Shown here one piece after another: positions 43,145-52,731 of a stretch of DNA of 64,000 bases. Each line of letters begins with the position of its first letter. Positions within the stretch are counted from its first letter, which is position 1. Below the pieces are notes generated by a model. That model searched no databases. It was given only the letters and a program-made list of their open reading frames with translations, and was not told where the DNA came from. Source of the DNA: Bordetella genomosp. 8. Lineage in GTDB: Bacteria; Pseudomonadota; Gammaproteobacteria; Burkholderiales; Burkholderiaceae_B. The DNA is taken from assembly GCF_002119685.1 (NCBI RefSeq), contig NZ_CP021108.1:5208001-5272000 (forward strand). Reading direction: 5' to 3'. A program made the translations under genes and the position numbers.

Positions 43145-44605
43145 ATGCGCCTGCGATGGTCCACCGTCTACGCTGGTGCTTTCGACATTCCCGCGGGCCA
43201 GCGGGTCGTACTGGCCGGACACCCCTTATTCCCGGCCGATAGCCGCTATGCCGACACGCTGTTGGTGATGCAGCACGCACCCTGCTGCGGCGCCCACGCC
43301 GCGCCGGCTTCCGATACCGCGGTGGAGGTCCATGCCGCCGACGCGATCGCCGTCCATGCCGGCCCGGTGTTGGTGGAAGGCATCTGGCAGCCGCTGGCCA
43401 ACGATCCGGCCGGCTGGCGTTATCGGATACGGGACGCCCGCGTAAGCCGGGTCAGGGACCCATGGGATGCCGCCGGGCTGAGCCGCCGGCGTTTCCTGGC
43501 ACTGGGCGCCCTATCCGGCCTGGCCGCATGCGCGAGCCCTGCCGGCCATGGCGACATAGCTTCCTTCCCGGGATCCGGCACGGCGTCCTCGGCGGAGCCG
43601 CACAACGAGACGGATACGCAGGCATGGATGCGAACGCAGGTCACGATCGACATGCACAGCCACGCGGGCCGCATCAACCTGGGCCGGGCGCCCGTCCCGC
43701 CGGCCTTTACGCCGGTCGCGGCGCCGATGCGGGCGGGCGGCATGGACGTCGTCTGCATGGCCGTGGTCAGCGATTCGAGTGTGAACCATATCGTCGACAG
43801 CGCCTCCGGGCGCCGTCGCATCGTCGCCTATCGCGACCCGGCGCCGGGCGAGATGGCGGCACGCGGCGAAGCCGCGTTCCAACGCCTGCACGCACTGATG
43901 TCCGAGCAGGGCCTGCGGCCCGTCCTGGATGCCGCATCGCTGGACGCGGCGCGCGAAACCGGCGGCGCCGTGATCGTAGCCGCGGAAGGCGCCGACTTCC
44001 TGGAGGGTGACGTCCAACAGTTGCAGGACGCCTGGCAGCGTCACGGCCTGCGCCACCTGCAGCTGACGCATTACCGGGTAAACGAACTGGGCGACATCCA
44101 GACGGCGCCGCCCGTCCATGGCGGGCTGACCGATTTCGGCGTCGACGTGATCCGGCGCTGCAACACGCTGCGCATCGTGGTCGACGTCGCCCATGGCACC
44201 CTGGAACTTGTCAGACGCGCCGCCGCCGTGACCGCGCGGCCGCTGGTGCTGTCGCATACCGCCTTGGCCAAGCGCCCCTCGCGCTACAGCCGCGCGATCT
44301 CGCCGGAGCACGCGAAGCTGATCGCCGACACCGACGGCGTCATCGGCATCTGGCCGGTCGCCACCACGTTTCCCACGCTGGCGGCGATGGCCGGCGGCAT
44401 ACGCGCCATGGCCGACGTCGTCGGCGTACGCCACGTCGGGATCGGCAGCGACATGCTGGGCTTGCTGAGTCCCTCGGTGCTGGACAGCTATCGCAAGCTG
44501 CCGCAGCTGGCGCAGGCGCTGGTCGATGCCGGGTTCAGCCGCGAAGAAGCAGGCATGATCCTGGGCGGCAACTACGCGCGCGTGTGGGCGTCCACCATGG
44601 CCTGA
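43145..44605 (+). CDS. M19 dipeptidase-like protein with N-terminal extra domain and internal Tat/lipobox signal
   Basis: Residues 163-486 match membrane dipeptidase (peptidase M19): IDMHSHAG gives first metal ligands, EGADFLE the bridging Glu, LTHYRVNELGD, LVLSHTALAKRPSRYSRAIS and HVGIGSDMLG the rest, so the active site looks complete. Residues 113-129 read SRRRFLALGALSGLAAC, a twin-arginine motif followed by a lipobox, normally found at a protein's N-terminus. In front lies about 105 residues with APCCGAHAAP and WRYRIRDARVSRV. The start is firm: AGGAGG at 43134-43139 precedes ATG 43145 by five bases, and no other start lies near the SRRRFL motif. So this is either a fusion of a cytoplasmic domain with an exported enzyme, or a pro-domain that is cut off. 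Confidence 0.88.
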   Translation: MRLRWSTVYAGAFDIPAGQRVVLAGHPLFPADSRYADTLLVMQHAPCCGAHAAPASDTAVEVHAADAIAVHAGPVLVEGIWQPLANDPAGWRYRIRDARVSRVRDPWDAAGLSRRRFLALGALSGLAACASPAGHGDIASFPGSGTASSAEPHNETDTQAWMRTQVTIDMHSHAGRINLGRAPVPPAFTPVAAPMRAGGMDVVCMAVVSDSSVNHIVDSASGRRRIVAYRDPAPGEMAARGEAAFQRLHALMSEQGLRPVLDAASLDAARETGGAVIVAAEGADFLEGDVQQLQDAWQRHGLRHLQLTHYRVNELGDIQTAPPVHGGLTDFGVDVIRRCNTLRIVVDVAHGTLELVRRAAAVTARPLVLSHTALAKRPSRYSRAISPEHAKLIADTDGVIGIWPVATTFPTLAAMAGGIRAMADVVGVRHVGIGSDMLGLLSPSVLDSYRKLPQLAQALVDAGFSREEAGMILGGNYARVWASTMA

Positions 44606-44612
44606 GGACGGC

Positions 44613-45713
44613 TCAGCGCGCGCCCGCGGCCTGTATCTCGCGCGCGATCGCCGATAACGGCACGGTACGCTCCACGCCGCCGCGCTTGATGGCTTCCTTG
44701 GGCATGCCGAACACCACGCAGCTGTCTTCGTCCTGCGCCAGCGTGCGGGCGCCGGCCTGGCGCATTTCCAGCAGGCCGGCGGCGCCGTCGTCGCCCATGC
44801 CGGTCATGATGATGCCCAGCGCGTTGCCGCCCGCGTGCCGCGCCACGGACCGGAACAGCACGTCCACCGAGGGGCGATGCCGGTTGACCAGCGGGCCGTC
44901 GCGCACTTCGACGAAATACTGCGCGCCGCTGCGTTTCAGCATCATGTGCTTGCCGCCGGGCGCGATCAGGGCCTGGCCCGGGACGACGCGGTCGTTGTTC
45001 TGCGCCTCCCTGACCGAGATCCGGCAGATCCCGTCCAGGCGCGCGGCGAAGGCGGCGGTGAATTTTTCCGGCATGTGCTGCACGATCACCATCCCCGGGC
45101 ATACGCGTGGCAAGCCGGTCAGCACTTCTTCCAGCGCCTGCGTGCCGCCGGTGGACGTGCCGATGGCGACCAGGCGCTCGGTGGTCTGCAGCACCGGCTG
45201 CGCCGCGCCGGGGCGATGGTCTGGCGCCGGCAGGACGGCGTCGGCGCTGTGCTTGGGCGTGGCCACGGCCGGCGCCGCATGGCCGGCGGGCAGGCGCCGC
45301 ACGCGGGCCCGGGCCGCCGCGCGCACAGTGGCGATCAGTTCGGCGGCGCTGTCGGTCAGGAACTGCTTGAGCCCGAGCTTGGGTTTGGTCACGACCGACA
45401 CCGCGCCGGCGGCCAGCGCCTCCACCGTGACCCGCGCGCCTTTCTCGGTCAGGGTCGAACAGATCACCACCGGCGTGGGACGCTCCTGCATGATCTTGCG
45501 CAGAAAGGTCAGGCCATCCATGCGCGGCATCTCGATGTCCAGCACGATCACGTCGGGCCACGCCTGCTTCATGCGCTCGGCGGCAAGGATGGGATCGGCA
45601 GCGGCGTGCAGCACCTCGATGCCGGGCGCTTCAGACAACAGGCCGGCCAGCACCTGGCGCACCACGGCGGAGTCGTCGACGACCATGACTTTGATGGATG
45701 ACATAGGATTCAT
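44613..45713 (-). CDS. cheB: Chemotaxis response regulator protein-glutamate methylesterase
   Basis: CheB removes methyl groups from, and deamidates, MCP receptors when phosphorylated by CheA. The 366-residue protein has a receiver domain (Asp13/Asp14, phospho-acceptor Asp59, Lys110) and, after a linker, the methylesterase domain. The latter has catalytic Ser187 (IGTSTGGT), His213 (VQHMPEKF) and Asp309 (GMGDDGA). ATG 45713 overlaps the stop of cheR as ATGA. It is last in the chemosensory operon. There is no cheD beside it. Confidence 0.95.
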   Translation of the reverse strand: MNPMSSIKVMVVDDSAVVRQVLAGLLSEAPGIEVLHAAADPILAAERMKQAWPDVIVLDIEMPRMDGLTFLRKIMQERPTPVVICSTLTEKGARVTVEALAAGAVSVVTKPKLGLKQFLTDSAAELIATVRAAARARVRRLPAGHAAPAVATPKHSADAVLPAPDHRPGAAQPVLQTTERLVAIGTSTGGTQALEEVLTGLPRVCPGMVIVQHMPEKFTAAFAARLDGICRISVREAQNNDRVVPGQALIAPGGKHMMLKRSGAQYFVEVRDGPLVNRHRPSVDVLFRSVARHAGGNALGIIMTGMGDDGAAGLLEMRQAGARTLAQDEDSCVVFGMPKEAIKRGGVERTVPLSAIAREIQAAGAR

Positions 45714-46504
45714 GGCTTGCGGTAAACGGACGGCATCACGCTGCGCACCGCATCGGTCACGCCGTGCAGGCTTTCCGAATGGCCGATGAACAGGTGCCCG
45801 CCGGGCTTGAGCAGGCCCAGCACGCGGTCCACCACCTGTCGCTTGGTATCGCCGTTGAAATAGATCATGACGTTGCGCAGGAAAATCACGTCGAAGCGTC
45901 CCAGGTCGGGCAGCGGCGCGTTCAGGTTCGCATGCAGGAAGCGCACATGGGCTCGTACCGCGCGGTCGACCAGCAAGGTGCCGGCATGCTGGCCGGTGCC
46001 TTTCAGGCAGAAGCGCTTGCGGTAGTCGTCCGGCATCTGGAGTGCCCGCTGTTCGGAGTAGTGTCCCGTGCGCGCACGCTCCAGCACGCGGGTGCTGATG
46101 TCGGTGCCGACGATTTCGAAGGGCCGCCTGTCGGCCAGGCAATCGCGCAACACCATCGCCGCGGTATAGGCTTCCTCACCCGTCGAGCTGGCCGCGCTCC
46201 AGACGCGAAACGGCTGGGACGCGCCGGTGGCCAGGCGGCGCAGCATGTCGAAATGCCGCGGTTCCCGAAAGAAATAGGTTTCGTTGGTCGTCAGCAGATC
46301 GATCGCGATCTGCATTTCCGCCGCGCCGGCCGCGCCTTGCAGCAGCGCGAAATAATCGCCGTAGCTGTCCACGCCGCGCGCATGCACGCGCTTCGATAGC
46401 CGTCCGGATACCAGCGCCTTCTTGGCCGGCGCCAGCGTGATGCCCGCCGCCTCGTAGATGAAGCGCTGGAACTGGGCGAATTCCCTGTCGTTGATCGGCT
46501 GCAT
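45710..46504 (-). CDS. cheR: Chemotaxis protein methyltransferase
   Basis: CheR methylates glutamates of MCP receptors with S-adenosylmethionine. The 264-residue protein has the N-terminal helical domain ([19 protein letters not shown]), then [16 protein letters not shown], the SAM-binding region [17 protein letters not shown], the acidic GTDIS, and [11 protein letters not shown]. These are all canonical. No TPR or pentapeptide-binding extension is seen. Its stop overlaps the start of cheB. The in-frame region upstream of ATG 46504 belongs to the EAL gene in another frame. Confidence 0.95.
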   Translation of the reverse strand: MQPINDREFAQFQRFIYEAAGITLAPAKKALVSGRLSKRVHARGVDSYGDYFALLQGAAGAAEMQIAIDLLTTNETYFFREPRHFDMLRRLATGASQPFRVWSAASSTGEEAYTAAMVLRDCLADRRPFEIVGTDISTRVLERARTGHYSEQRALQMPDDYRKRFCLKGTGQHAGTLLVDRAVRAHVRFLHANLNAPLPDLGRFDVIFLRNVMIYFNGDTKRQVVDRVLGLLKPGGHLFIGHSESLHGVTDAVRSVMPSVYRKP

Positions 46505-46524
46505 GGCGATGGGCGGTCGAGTAT

Positions 46525-47823
46525 TCAGTCTTCGCTGGAAACTTCTGTGGGAGTGCGCAGCAGCGGCAGCCGCGCGCGATGCGTACGCAACCAGGATGGG
46601 ATGGCTTCGCCCGGCATGGCGCGGGCAATGAAATACCCCTGGCCCAGCGCGCATCCCAGCCGCTGCACCAGCCGCCAGTCCTCCAGCGTCTCGATGCCTT
46701 CGGCGGTCGTGGTCATGCCCATCTCCGTTGCCATATCGATGGCCGCGCCCAGGATGGTGCGCAACTGCTTGCGGCCGTTGGCGCCGTGCACGAAGCTGCG
46801 GTCTATCTTCAGCTCGGTGAACGGCACGCGCGTCAATTGCTGCATGGACGAGAAGCCGGTGCCGTAGTCGTCGATGGACAGGCCGAAGCCGCGCAGGCGC
46901 AGCCGCGCCAGCAATCCGCGCGCGGCGCTGTCGGCCTCGACCAGCGAGCTTTCCGTGATCTCGAACACCAGTTGCCCGGGCGGAACCTGGAAGCGCTCCA
47001 CCACTTCCAGGATGCCGTTGGCCAGGCCCGGCCAATCCAGCAGCAATGGCGACAGGTTCACCGCCAGGGAGAGCCGCAGCCCGCGCCGGCTCCAGCGCGA
47101 CACCTGGGCCAGAGCCTGCTCCATCACAATGAAGGTAAAGGGATGGATCAGGCCGTAGCGCTCGGCCAGCGGCACGAATCGAGCCGGCGCGATGTCGCCC
47201 AGCTCGGGATGCGTCCAGCGCGCAAGGGCTTCCACGCCGCGTATGAGTCCGGTGCGGATGTCGGCCTTGGGCTGATAGTGCACGCGGATCTGGCCATCGC
47301 GCAGCGCCGCTTCCAGCATGCTCGGGGGGATATGCGTGGCGCTGTCGGGCGCGTTCGCCGCCACGCCGCCCGCCGCGGCCAGCCCGCCCGGCGTGCGCAC
47401 GCCGCGCATGTCCAGCGCGTCGGACAGTCCGGCCAGCGTCAAGGGTTTCTCCAGGCCGGCCAATACCTGGAAGCCCATGCCGGCGGCCACCGAGACCACG
47501 GAATCGATCATCGCGCTCTCTCGGCCGGAGGCGATCACCAGGTCGGGGATGACGTCGCGGATCAACAGCTGCTCCAGCAGCTCGATGCAATCCATGCCGG
47601 GCATTTCGATATCGACGATCATCACCGACGGCCGTGGCGACAGCCGTTCCAGCAATGCCAGCGCCGTCGTGCCGCCCACGGCCTCGTGCACGGCGTCGAT
47701 TCCGAGCTTGCGGCACAGCGAGGCGATGTGCATGCGATGCACGGCGCTGTCGTCGACGATCAGGACCGACACCACGCCGGGCGGCGCAACCGCCATCTGC
47801 CTGGCCCGGTCCTGCCCGTTCAT
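46525..47823 (-). CDS. Response regulator with EAL c-di-GMP phosphodiesterase domain
   Basis: A 432-residue REC-EAL protein of the RocR/VieA type. The receiver (about 17-135) has Asp24/Asp25, phospho-acceptor Asp71 (VDIEMPGMD) and Lys126. The EAL domain (about 168-410) has all residues for metal binding and catalysis: Glu198 (EAL), Asn256, Glu288, Asp318/Asp319 (DDYGTG), Lys339, Glu375 (EGIE) and Gln395 (GQGY). It should therefore hydrolyse cyclic-di-GMP under phosphorylation control. ATG 47823 overlaps the cheW stop as ATGA. Sitting between cheW and cheR, it is likely a second output of the CheA kinase in this operon. Confidence 0.94.
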   Translation of the reverse strand: MNGQDRARQMAVAPPGVVSVLIVDDSAVHRMHIASLCRKLGIDAVHEAVGGTTALALLERLSPRPSVMIVDIEMPGMDCIELLEQLLIRDVIPDLVIASGRESAMIDSVVSVAAGMGFQVLAGLEKPLTLAGLSDALDMRGVRTPGGLAAAGGVAANAPDSATHIPPSMLEAALRDGQIRVHYQPKADIRTGLIRGVEALARWTHPELGDIAPARFVPLAERYGLIHPFTFIVMEQALAQVSRWSRRGLRLSLAVNLSPLLLDWPGLANGILEVVERFQVPPGQLVFEITESSLVEADSAARGLLARLRLRGFGLSIDDYGTGFSSMQQLTRVPFTELKIDRSFVHGANGRKQLRTILGAAIDMATEMGMTTTAEGIETLEDWRLVQRLGCALGQGYFIARAMPGEAIPSWLRTHRARLPLLRTPTEVSSED

Positions 47824-48368
47824 ATCACGCTCGCGCCTTCCGGCATGGCGGCCTGGTGCACGGCGTCGGAAGCCGCGTTCAGCCCATCCAACGCCATGAC
47901 GGGTCCGACCGCGAGCAGGATGACGAAACGGCCGCGCACCTTGCCGACGCCGGCGATGAAATCGCTGCGCAGGCCCGCGCCGAACGCGGGCGGCGGCTCG
48001 ATGTCGGCCTGGGCGATTTCCAGCACCTCGTTCACGCCGTCCACCACGACGCCCGCGACCTGGCGGCCGCCGTCGTCCGTGTCCAGTTCGACGATGACGA
48101 TGCAGGTGCGCTTGGTCACCGCCGACGGCTCGCGGCCGAAGCGGGCCTGCAGGTCCATGACCGGCACCACCGCGCCGCGCAGGTTGATGACGCCGCGTAT
48201 GCACGCCGGCATCATCGGCACCAGCGTCAGGTCGTGGTATTCGATGATTTCCTTGATGGCCAGGATGCCGATGGCGAAGGTATCGCCGCCCAGCATGAAG
48301 GTCAGGTACTGCGACGGCTCGGCACCCGCCTGGGCGCCCGCACCGTAGGGTTGCGGCATCGCGCTCAT
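47820..48368 (-). CDS. cheW: Chemotaxis adaptor protein
   Basis: CheW couples MCP receptors to CheA. This 182-residue protein has the typical SH3-like double barrel: QYLTFMLGGDTFAIGILAIKEI, then MPACIRGVINLRGAVVPVMDL, VVVDGVNEVLEI, and IAGVGKVRGRFVILL. ATG 48368 is preceded by GAGGGG; an in-frame TTG four codons upstream would overlap the MCP stop and is less likely. It follows the MCP gene closely and overlaps the start of the EAL gene. Confidence 0.95.
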   Translation of the reverse strand: MSAMPQPYGAGAQAGAEPSQYLTFMLGGDTFAIGILAIKEIIEYHDLTLVPMMPACIRGVINLRGAVVPVMDLQARFGREPSAVTKRTCIVIVELDTDDGGRQVAGVVVDGVNEVLEIAQADIEPPPAFGAGLRSDFIAGVGKVRGRFVILLAVGPVMALDGLNAASDAVHQAAMPEGASVI

Positions 48369-48379
48369 CGCACTGCCCC

Positions 48380-50059
48380 TCAATAACGCACGAATTGCGA
48401 TTCGTCGATCGCGTCGGCGCCGGCCGCGGCATAGGCCAGCTTGCCCGCGGGTTCCGCTTCGACGTCCCTGCCCAGCGCGGCGGTGGGCCGGCGCGCTGCC
48501 AGGGGACGCTTGCGCGCCGCCGCGGCCGTACCGGCGGCGCGGGCCACGCTGTCGGACAGCTTGAAGAAGCTCATCGCCGCTTGCAGCTGTTCGGCCTGCG
48601 CGCTCATTTCTTCCGCGGTGGCGGCCAGCTCTTCAGAGCTGGAAGCGTTCTGCTGGGTGGTCTGGCTCAACTGCGCGACGGCCGCGTTGATCTGCCCCAC
48701 GCCGGACGATTGTTCTTCCGACGCGGCCGTGATTTCCTGCACCAGGTCGGAGGTCTTGCGTATGTTGGGGACCATCTGCTCCAGCAGGCGGCCGGCGCGT
48801 TCGGCCAGGTCCACGCTGGAACCCGCCACGTCGCCGATCTCCTGCGCGGCGACCTGGCTGCGTTCGGCCAGCTTGCGCACTTCGGCCGCCACCACGGCGA
48901 AGCCCTTGCCATGCTCGCCAGCACGCGCCGCTTCGATGGCGGCGTTCAGGGCCAGCAGGTTGGTCTGGTAGGCGATGTCGTCGATGATGCCGATCTTCTG
49001 CGCGATCTGCTTCATTGCTGCCACCGTCGACGTCACGGCCTCGCCGCCTTCGGCCGCTTCCGTGGAGGCCTTGGTCGCCATGCTGTCAGTGACCTTGGCG
49101 TTCTCGGTGTTCTGCGCGATGGACGCCGTCATCTGTTCGATGGACGCGCTGGTTTCCTCCACGCCGGCGGCCTGCTCGCTGGAGGCCTGGCTGAGCGATT
49201 GCGCGGTGGCGCTGACTTCCTCGGACGCGCCGGCCAGCGCTTCCGCGCTGCTGTTCACTTCCGACACCACCTGCGACAGGCGCGTGACCATGTTGCCGAC
49301 GTTGGCCATCATGCTGGTTGTGTCGCCCTTGCGCGTTTTCACCTCCACCGACAGGTCGCCTCCGGCGACCTGCTGCAAGATGTGCGCCGCATAGGCGGGC
49401 TCGCCGCCCAGCAGCTTCAGCAAGCCGCGGGTGATCAGCAGGCCGATCAGCAGCGCCAGCACCAGGGCGCCGCCGGACAGCGCCATCACAAGCATGCGCG
49501 TCTGGTCGTACATCTCGTCCCCGGCGGCATTGGCCGCGTCCATCTGCTGCACTTCGTAGTTCAGCAAATCACGCACGGCGACCTCAAGCGCGGTATTGGC
49601 CGGCAGGATATCGCTGCGCAGGTACGCGACCGCATTCGACTTATCGGCCGCCGACGCCAGCGCGAAGAAGCCGTCGATGCGCTGCTCCAGCGCGGCGCGG
49701 TTGTCCTCGACCTTCTTCAGCAATGCGCGGGGCGTTTCGCCGCTGATGGTCTTGTCCAGCTTGCCCATCGCCTGTCCCCGCGCGGCGGCGTTGTCGGCCA
49801 GGCGCTTGCGCAGGCGGGTCGCTTCGGCGTCGTCGGCCGCCAGCAGCAGGCCACGCAACTGCCGGCCGTCGTCCAGCGACTTCTGCAGCACCTCGTTCAG
49901 CAGCGCCGTCTTGGGATAGCGGTTCATGGTCACGTCGGTCAGCGACTCGTTGATCTTCTCCAGCCGCGTGATGCTCAATACCGATATCGCGGCCAGCAGC
50001 ACGATCATGATGCCGAACCCCCATGCCAACCGCGTGGCCACCTTCATATTCCCGAACAT
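48380..50059 (-). CDS. Methyl-accepting chemotaxis protein with 4HB-type periplasmic domain
   Basis: A transmembrane receptor of 559 residues. TM1 is about residues 10-30 ([16 protein letters not shown]), a four-helix-bundle periplasmic domain follows to about 185, and TM2 is about 188-212 ([20 protein letters not shown]). The cytoplasmic part has the conserved signalling tip [34 protein letters not shown], broken here into known pieces. The C-terminus carries a 70-residue tail rich in Ala and Arg that ends FVRY; no clear CheR-docking pentapeptide is seen. ATG 50059 has GGAG nine bases upstream. It is the operon's own receptor. Confidence 0.94.
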   Translation of the reverse strand: MFGNMKVATRLAWGFGIMIVLLAAISVLSITRLEKINESLTDVTMNRYPKTALLNEVLQKSLDDGRQLRGLLLAADDAEATRLRKRLADNAAARGQAMGKLDKTISGETPRALLKKVEDNRAALEQRIDGFFALASAADKSNAVAYLRSDILPANTALEVAVRDLLNYEVQQMDAANAAGDEMYDQTRMLVMALSGGALVLALLIGLLITRGLLKLLGGEPAYAAHILQQVAGGDLSVEVKTRKGDTTSMMANVGNMVTRLSQVVSEVNSSAEALAGASEEVSATAQSLSQASSEQAAGVEETSASIEQMTASIAQNTENAKVTDSMATKASTEAAEGGEAVTSTVAAMKQIAQKIGIIDDIAYQTNLLALNAAIEAARAGEHGKGFAVVAAEVRKLAERSQVAAQEIGDVAGSSVDLAERAGRLLEQMVPNIRKTSDLVQEITAASEEQSSGVGQINAAVAQLSQTTQQNASSSEELAATAEEMSAQAEQLQAAMSFFKLSDSVARAAGTAAAARKRPLAARRPTAALGRDVEAEPAGKLAYAAAGADAIDESQFVRY

Positions 50060-50113
50060 GCCTTTCTCCAAAATGAACTGCGTGGCGGCCGGCCCGGCCG
50101 CGCGGGTGCCACG

Positions 50114-52318
50114 TCAAGCGGACATGCGGGCATGGCCCGCGGTTGCGGAATTGCGCGCCTCGGCCATCAGGGCCGGGACGTCCAGGATCAATGCGACTTC
50201 GCCGCTGCCCAGGATGCTGGAGCCGCTGATGCCGCGCGCCTGCGCGAACAGGCGCGACAAGGGCTTGATCACCGCCTGCGTCTCGCCCAGCAGGGTGTCC
50301 ACCACCAGCCCGATGCGGTCGCCGCCGTGGCGGACCACGACGATGTTCTCTCGCGCAGTGGGCTGCCCCGGCAGGTCGAACATGCGGCGCAGGCGTATGA
50401 AAGGCAGCACCCGGCCCCGCAGGTCGGTGTAGTCGCGGCCCTGCACCGGCGTATAGGCGATGCATTCGTCCACCATATCGAGCGGCAGCACGAAGAGCGA
50501 GCGCCCCACCGCCACCTGGAAGCCGTCGATGATGGCCAGCGTCAGCGGCAGCCGCACCGCGACCGTGCTGCCCTGCCCGGCGCGGCTGGTGACTTCGACG
50601 CTGCCGCGCAAGGCCTCGATGTTGCGCTTGACCACGTCCATGCCGACGCCGCGCCCCGACAGGTCGGTGACGGCCGGCGCCGTGGAAAACCCCGGCTCGA
50701 AGATCAGCCTGTAGACGTCTTCGTCGCGCATGCCGCGGCCGTCTTCGATCAGCCCGCGTTCGATGGCCTTGGCGACGATGCGCTCGCGGTTCAGGCCGGC
50801 GCCGTCGTCGCCGACCTGGATCACGATGTGGCCGGATTCATGGCGCGCGTCCAACGTGATGGTGCCGTGCGCGGGCTTGCCCGCCGCCGCGCGCGCCTGC
50901 GGCGACTCGATGCCGTGATCCATGGCGTTGCGCACCAGGTGGGTGAGCGGATCGCCGATGCGTTCGACCACCGTCTTGTCCAGTTCGGTGTCCTCGCCGC
51001 GCACCACCAGTTCGATGTGCTTGCCCAGGCTGCGCGAGACGTCGTGCACCACGCGCCGGAAGCGGTTGAAGGTGGCGCCTATCTTCACCATGCGCAGTTG
51101 CAGCGTGCTGTCGCGCACGGCCTCGACCAGGGCGGCCACCTGGGCATTGCAGGCCTGGAGCTCGGCATTGCCGGCGCGGGCCGCCGCCACGCCGGCCCCG
51201 GACGACGCGGTGATCAATTCCCCCACCAGCCCGATCAGGTGATCCAGCTTCTCCGCGTCGATGCGCATCGAGCGGCTTTCCTGCGACTTGCTGTCCTTGG
51301 CCTGGCGTTGCTTGGCCAGCGCGCGATCCACTACCGGTTCCGCCACCGTCTGCTGGCGCACCAGGATTTCACCCAGCGGCCCGTCGGCCGTGCCGCTGCG
51401 CTGGGCATGCAAGGCCTCCTCGAGTTCGCGCGGCGTCAGGGTGCCGCAACGCACCAGCATTTCGCCCAGCATGACGGGCTCTTCGCCGAGTTCCTCGATC
51501 ATCAGCATGTAGTCGGCCATGCGGCTGCGCGGCGGAATGATGCGGATGTCGCAATCGTCCAGTACGAATTCGAAGGTGCTCTCGATGGTGGCCTTGTCGG
51601 CCGGGCTGTCCAGGCCGATCTCCAGCCCCAGGTAGCAGGCTTCCGGGTCCATGGCTTCCAGCGTCGGCAGACGTCCCGTCTGGCAGGCCACGCCGGTGAC
51701 GCGACCCAGCTTGTGCAGGTAGCGTACGAAGGACAATGGGTCCATGCCATTGCGCAGGACGCCTTCGTGGAAGCGCAGGGAAATGTGCCAGTGGTCGCCG
51801 ACGGCGGCCGCATCGTCGACCGATGCACCCACCGCAATGCCCGCCGATACGCCGTCCAGGCCCTCTGCCATCGCCGCGCCGTCGTCCGCGCAGGGCGGGC
51901 AGGCGGCTGCTCCGGCTGCCGCCCCGGCTTCCAGATAGGCCGCCAGCCGCGGCAGCAGGGCCGCCGCTTCGCTTTGCAGGTCCGGATCCGCTTCCTGGCG
52001 GTGGTCCGCGACCCGCTCCACCAGGCTGCCGATATGGTCGCCGCAGGCCAGCATCAGCGCCACCAGGTCGCCATCGATCGCGATGCCGCCTTCCCGCACC
52101 CGGTCCAGGACGCTCTCGACCTGGTGGGTGAAGGCGACGATGTCATCGATGCCGAACAGGCCGGCCGAGCCCTTGATGGTGTGCGCCGCGCGAAAGATCG
52201 CGTTGATGGCATCGCAGGGATCGTCGACGTCCGCGACGACCAATAGCGCGGACTCCATCTCGCCCAAGAGCTCGCGGCTCTCGGTGATGAAGGTTTGCAG
52301 TGCCTGTTCCATGTCCAT
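50114..52318 (-). CDS. cheA: Chemotaxis histidine kinase
   Basis: A 734-residue CheA. The HPt domain has phospho-accepting His46 (AAHTIKGSAG). Residues about 175-262 form a P2-like middle domain. Residues 283-338 contain two copies of a GspE/MshEN-like motif (LGEMLVRCGTLTPRELEEALHAQ broken at the first, and LGEILV...ALAKQ for the second). The kinase core shows N-box HLVRNAMDHGIE, G1 GDDGAGL, F-box FEPGFST and G2 GRGVGMDVVKRN; a CheW-like P5 domain ends the protein. ATG 52318 has GGAG upstream. The MshEN-like insert is unusual for CheA and may bind cyclic-di-GMP; see findings. Confidence 0.96.
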   Translation of the reverse strand: MDMEQALQTFITESRELLGEMESALLVVADVDDPCDAINAIFRAAHTIKGSAGLFGIDDIVAFTHQVESVLDRVREGGIAIDGDLVALMLACGDHIGSLVERVADHRQEADPDLQSEAAALLPRLAAYLEAGAAAGAAACPPCADDGAAMAEGLDGVSAGIAVGASVDDAAAVGDHWHISLRFHEGVLRNGMDPLSFVRYLHKLGRVTGVACQTGRLPTLEAMDPEACYLGLEIGLDSPADKATIESTFEFVLDDCDIRIIPPRSRMADYMLMIEELGEEPVMLGEMLVRCGTLTPRELEEALHAQRSGTADGPLGEILVRQQTVAEPVVDRALAKQRQAKDSKSQESRSMRIDAEKLDHLIGLVGELITASSGAGVAAARAGNAELQACNAQVAALVEAVRDSTLQLRMVKIGATFNRFRRVVHDVSRSLGKHIELVVRGEDTELDKTVVERIGDPLTHLVRNAMDHGIESPQARAAAGKPAHGTITLDARHESGHIVIQVGDDGAGLNRERIVAKAIERGLIEDGRGMRDEDVYRLIFEPGFSTAPAVTDLSGRGVGMDVVKRNIEALRGSVEVTSRAGQGSTVAVRLPLTLAIIDGFQVAVGRSLFVLPLDMVDECIAYTPVQGRDYTDLRGRVLPFIRLRRMFDLPGQPTARENIVVVRHGGDRIGLVVDTLLGETQAVIKPLSRLFAQARGISGSSILGSGEVALILDVPALMAEARNSATAGHARMSA

Positions 52319-52335
52319 GGTGATGCTCCGGGCCG

Positions 52336-52698
52336 TCAGGCCGGCGATGCCGTCGCGCCGGCGCGCGCGGCGGCGTACAGGTCGGCGCAGATGCCATCGG
52401 GCGCCAGATCGTCGCGCGCATCCGCGAACGCGTCTTCCAGGCCCAGCAGCTGGATGGCGGACTCGACGCTGGGCGCCATGCCGGCCAGGCGGACTTCCCG
52501 GCCACGAGCCCGCGCATAAGCGCGCGCCGCCAGCAGCAATTGCAGGCCGGCCGTGTCGGCTTCCGTCACGTCGCGCAGGTCCAGCCGCAGCGCGGCGGGA
52601 GCGTCATCCGCCGACAGCGCCTGCAGGAGGCGCTGCCGCACATCCTGCGCGGTGTAGATGGTGAGTTCGCCGTCAAGGCGCAGGTGGACGTTGGGCAC
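52336..52698 (-). CDS. STAS-domain protein (anti-sigma-factor-antagonist fold)
   Basis: A 120-residue single STAS domain. The start is GTG 52698 with GGAGA before it. The fold begins VHLRLDGELTIYTAQDVRQRLL, and the usual phosphorylation-site strand reads DVTEADTAGLQLL, with Thr where SpoIIAA-type proteins have Ser. Such proteins occur in a subset of chemosensory operons between cheY and cheA, where they are thought to bind or modulate the array, but their exact role is not established. It is 17 bases upstream of cheA. Confidence 0.9.
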   Translation of the reverse strand: MPNVHLRLDGELTIYTAQDVRQRLLQALSADDAPAALRLDLRDVTEADTAGLQLLLAARAYARARGREVRLAGMAPSVESAIQLLGLEDAFADARDDLAPDGICADLYAAARAGATASPA

Positions 52699-52731
52699 GG
52701 CGGGTCTCCAGGCAGGCTCGATGTCCGCCGG

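Noticed and set aside
45710..47716. A single long minus-strand frame joining cheR to sequence inside the REC-EAL gene
   Set aside because: The upstream two-thirds is the REC-EAL gene read in the wrong frame. cheR begins at ATG 46504 with a normal N-terminal domain.
48395..52246. A 1,283-codon plus-strand open frame across the MCP, cheA and nearby genes
   Set aside because: It is a His/Arg/Gln-rich mirror of the real minus-strand genes, which have complete motifs and spacing. High-GC codon use commonly creates such frames.
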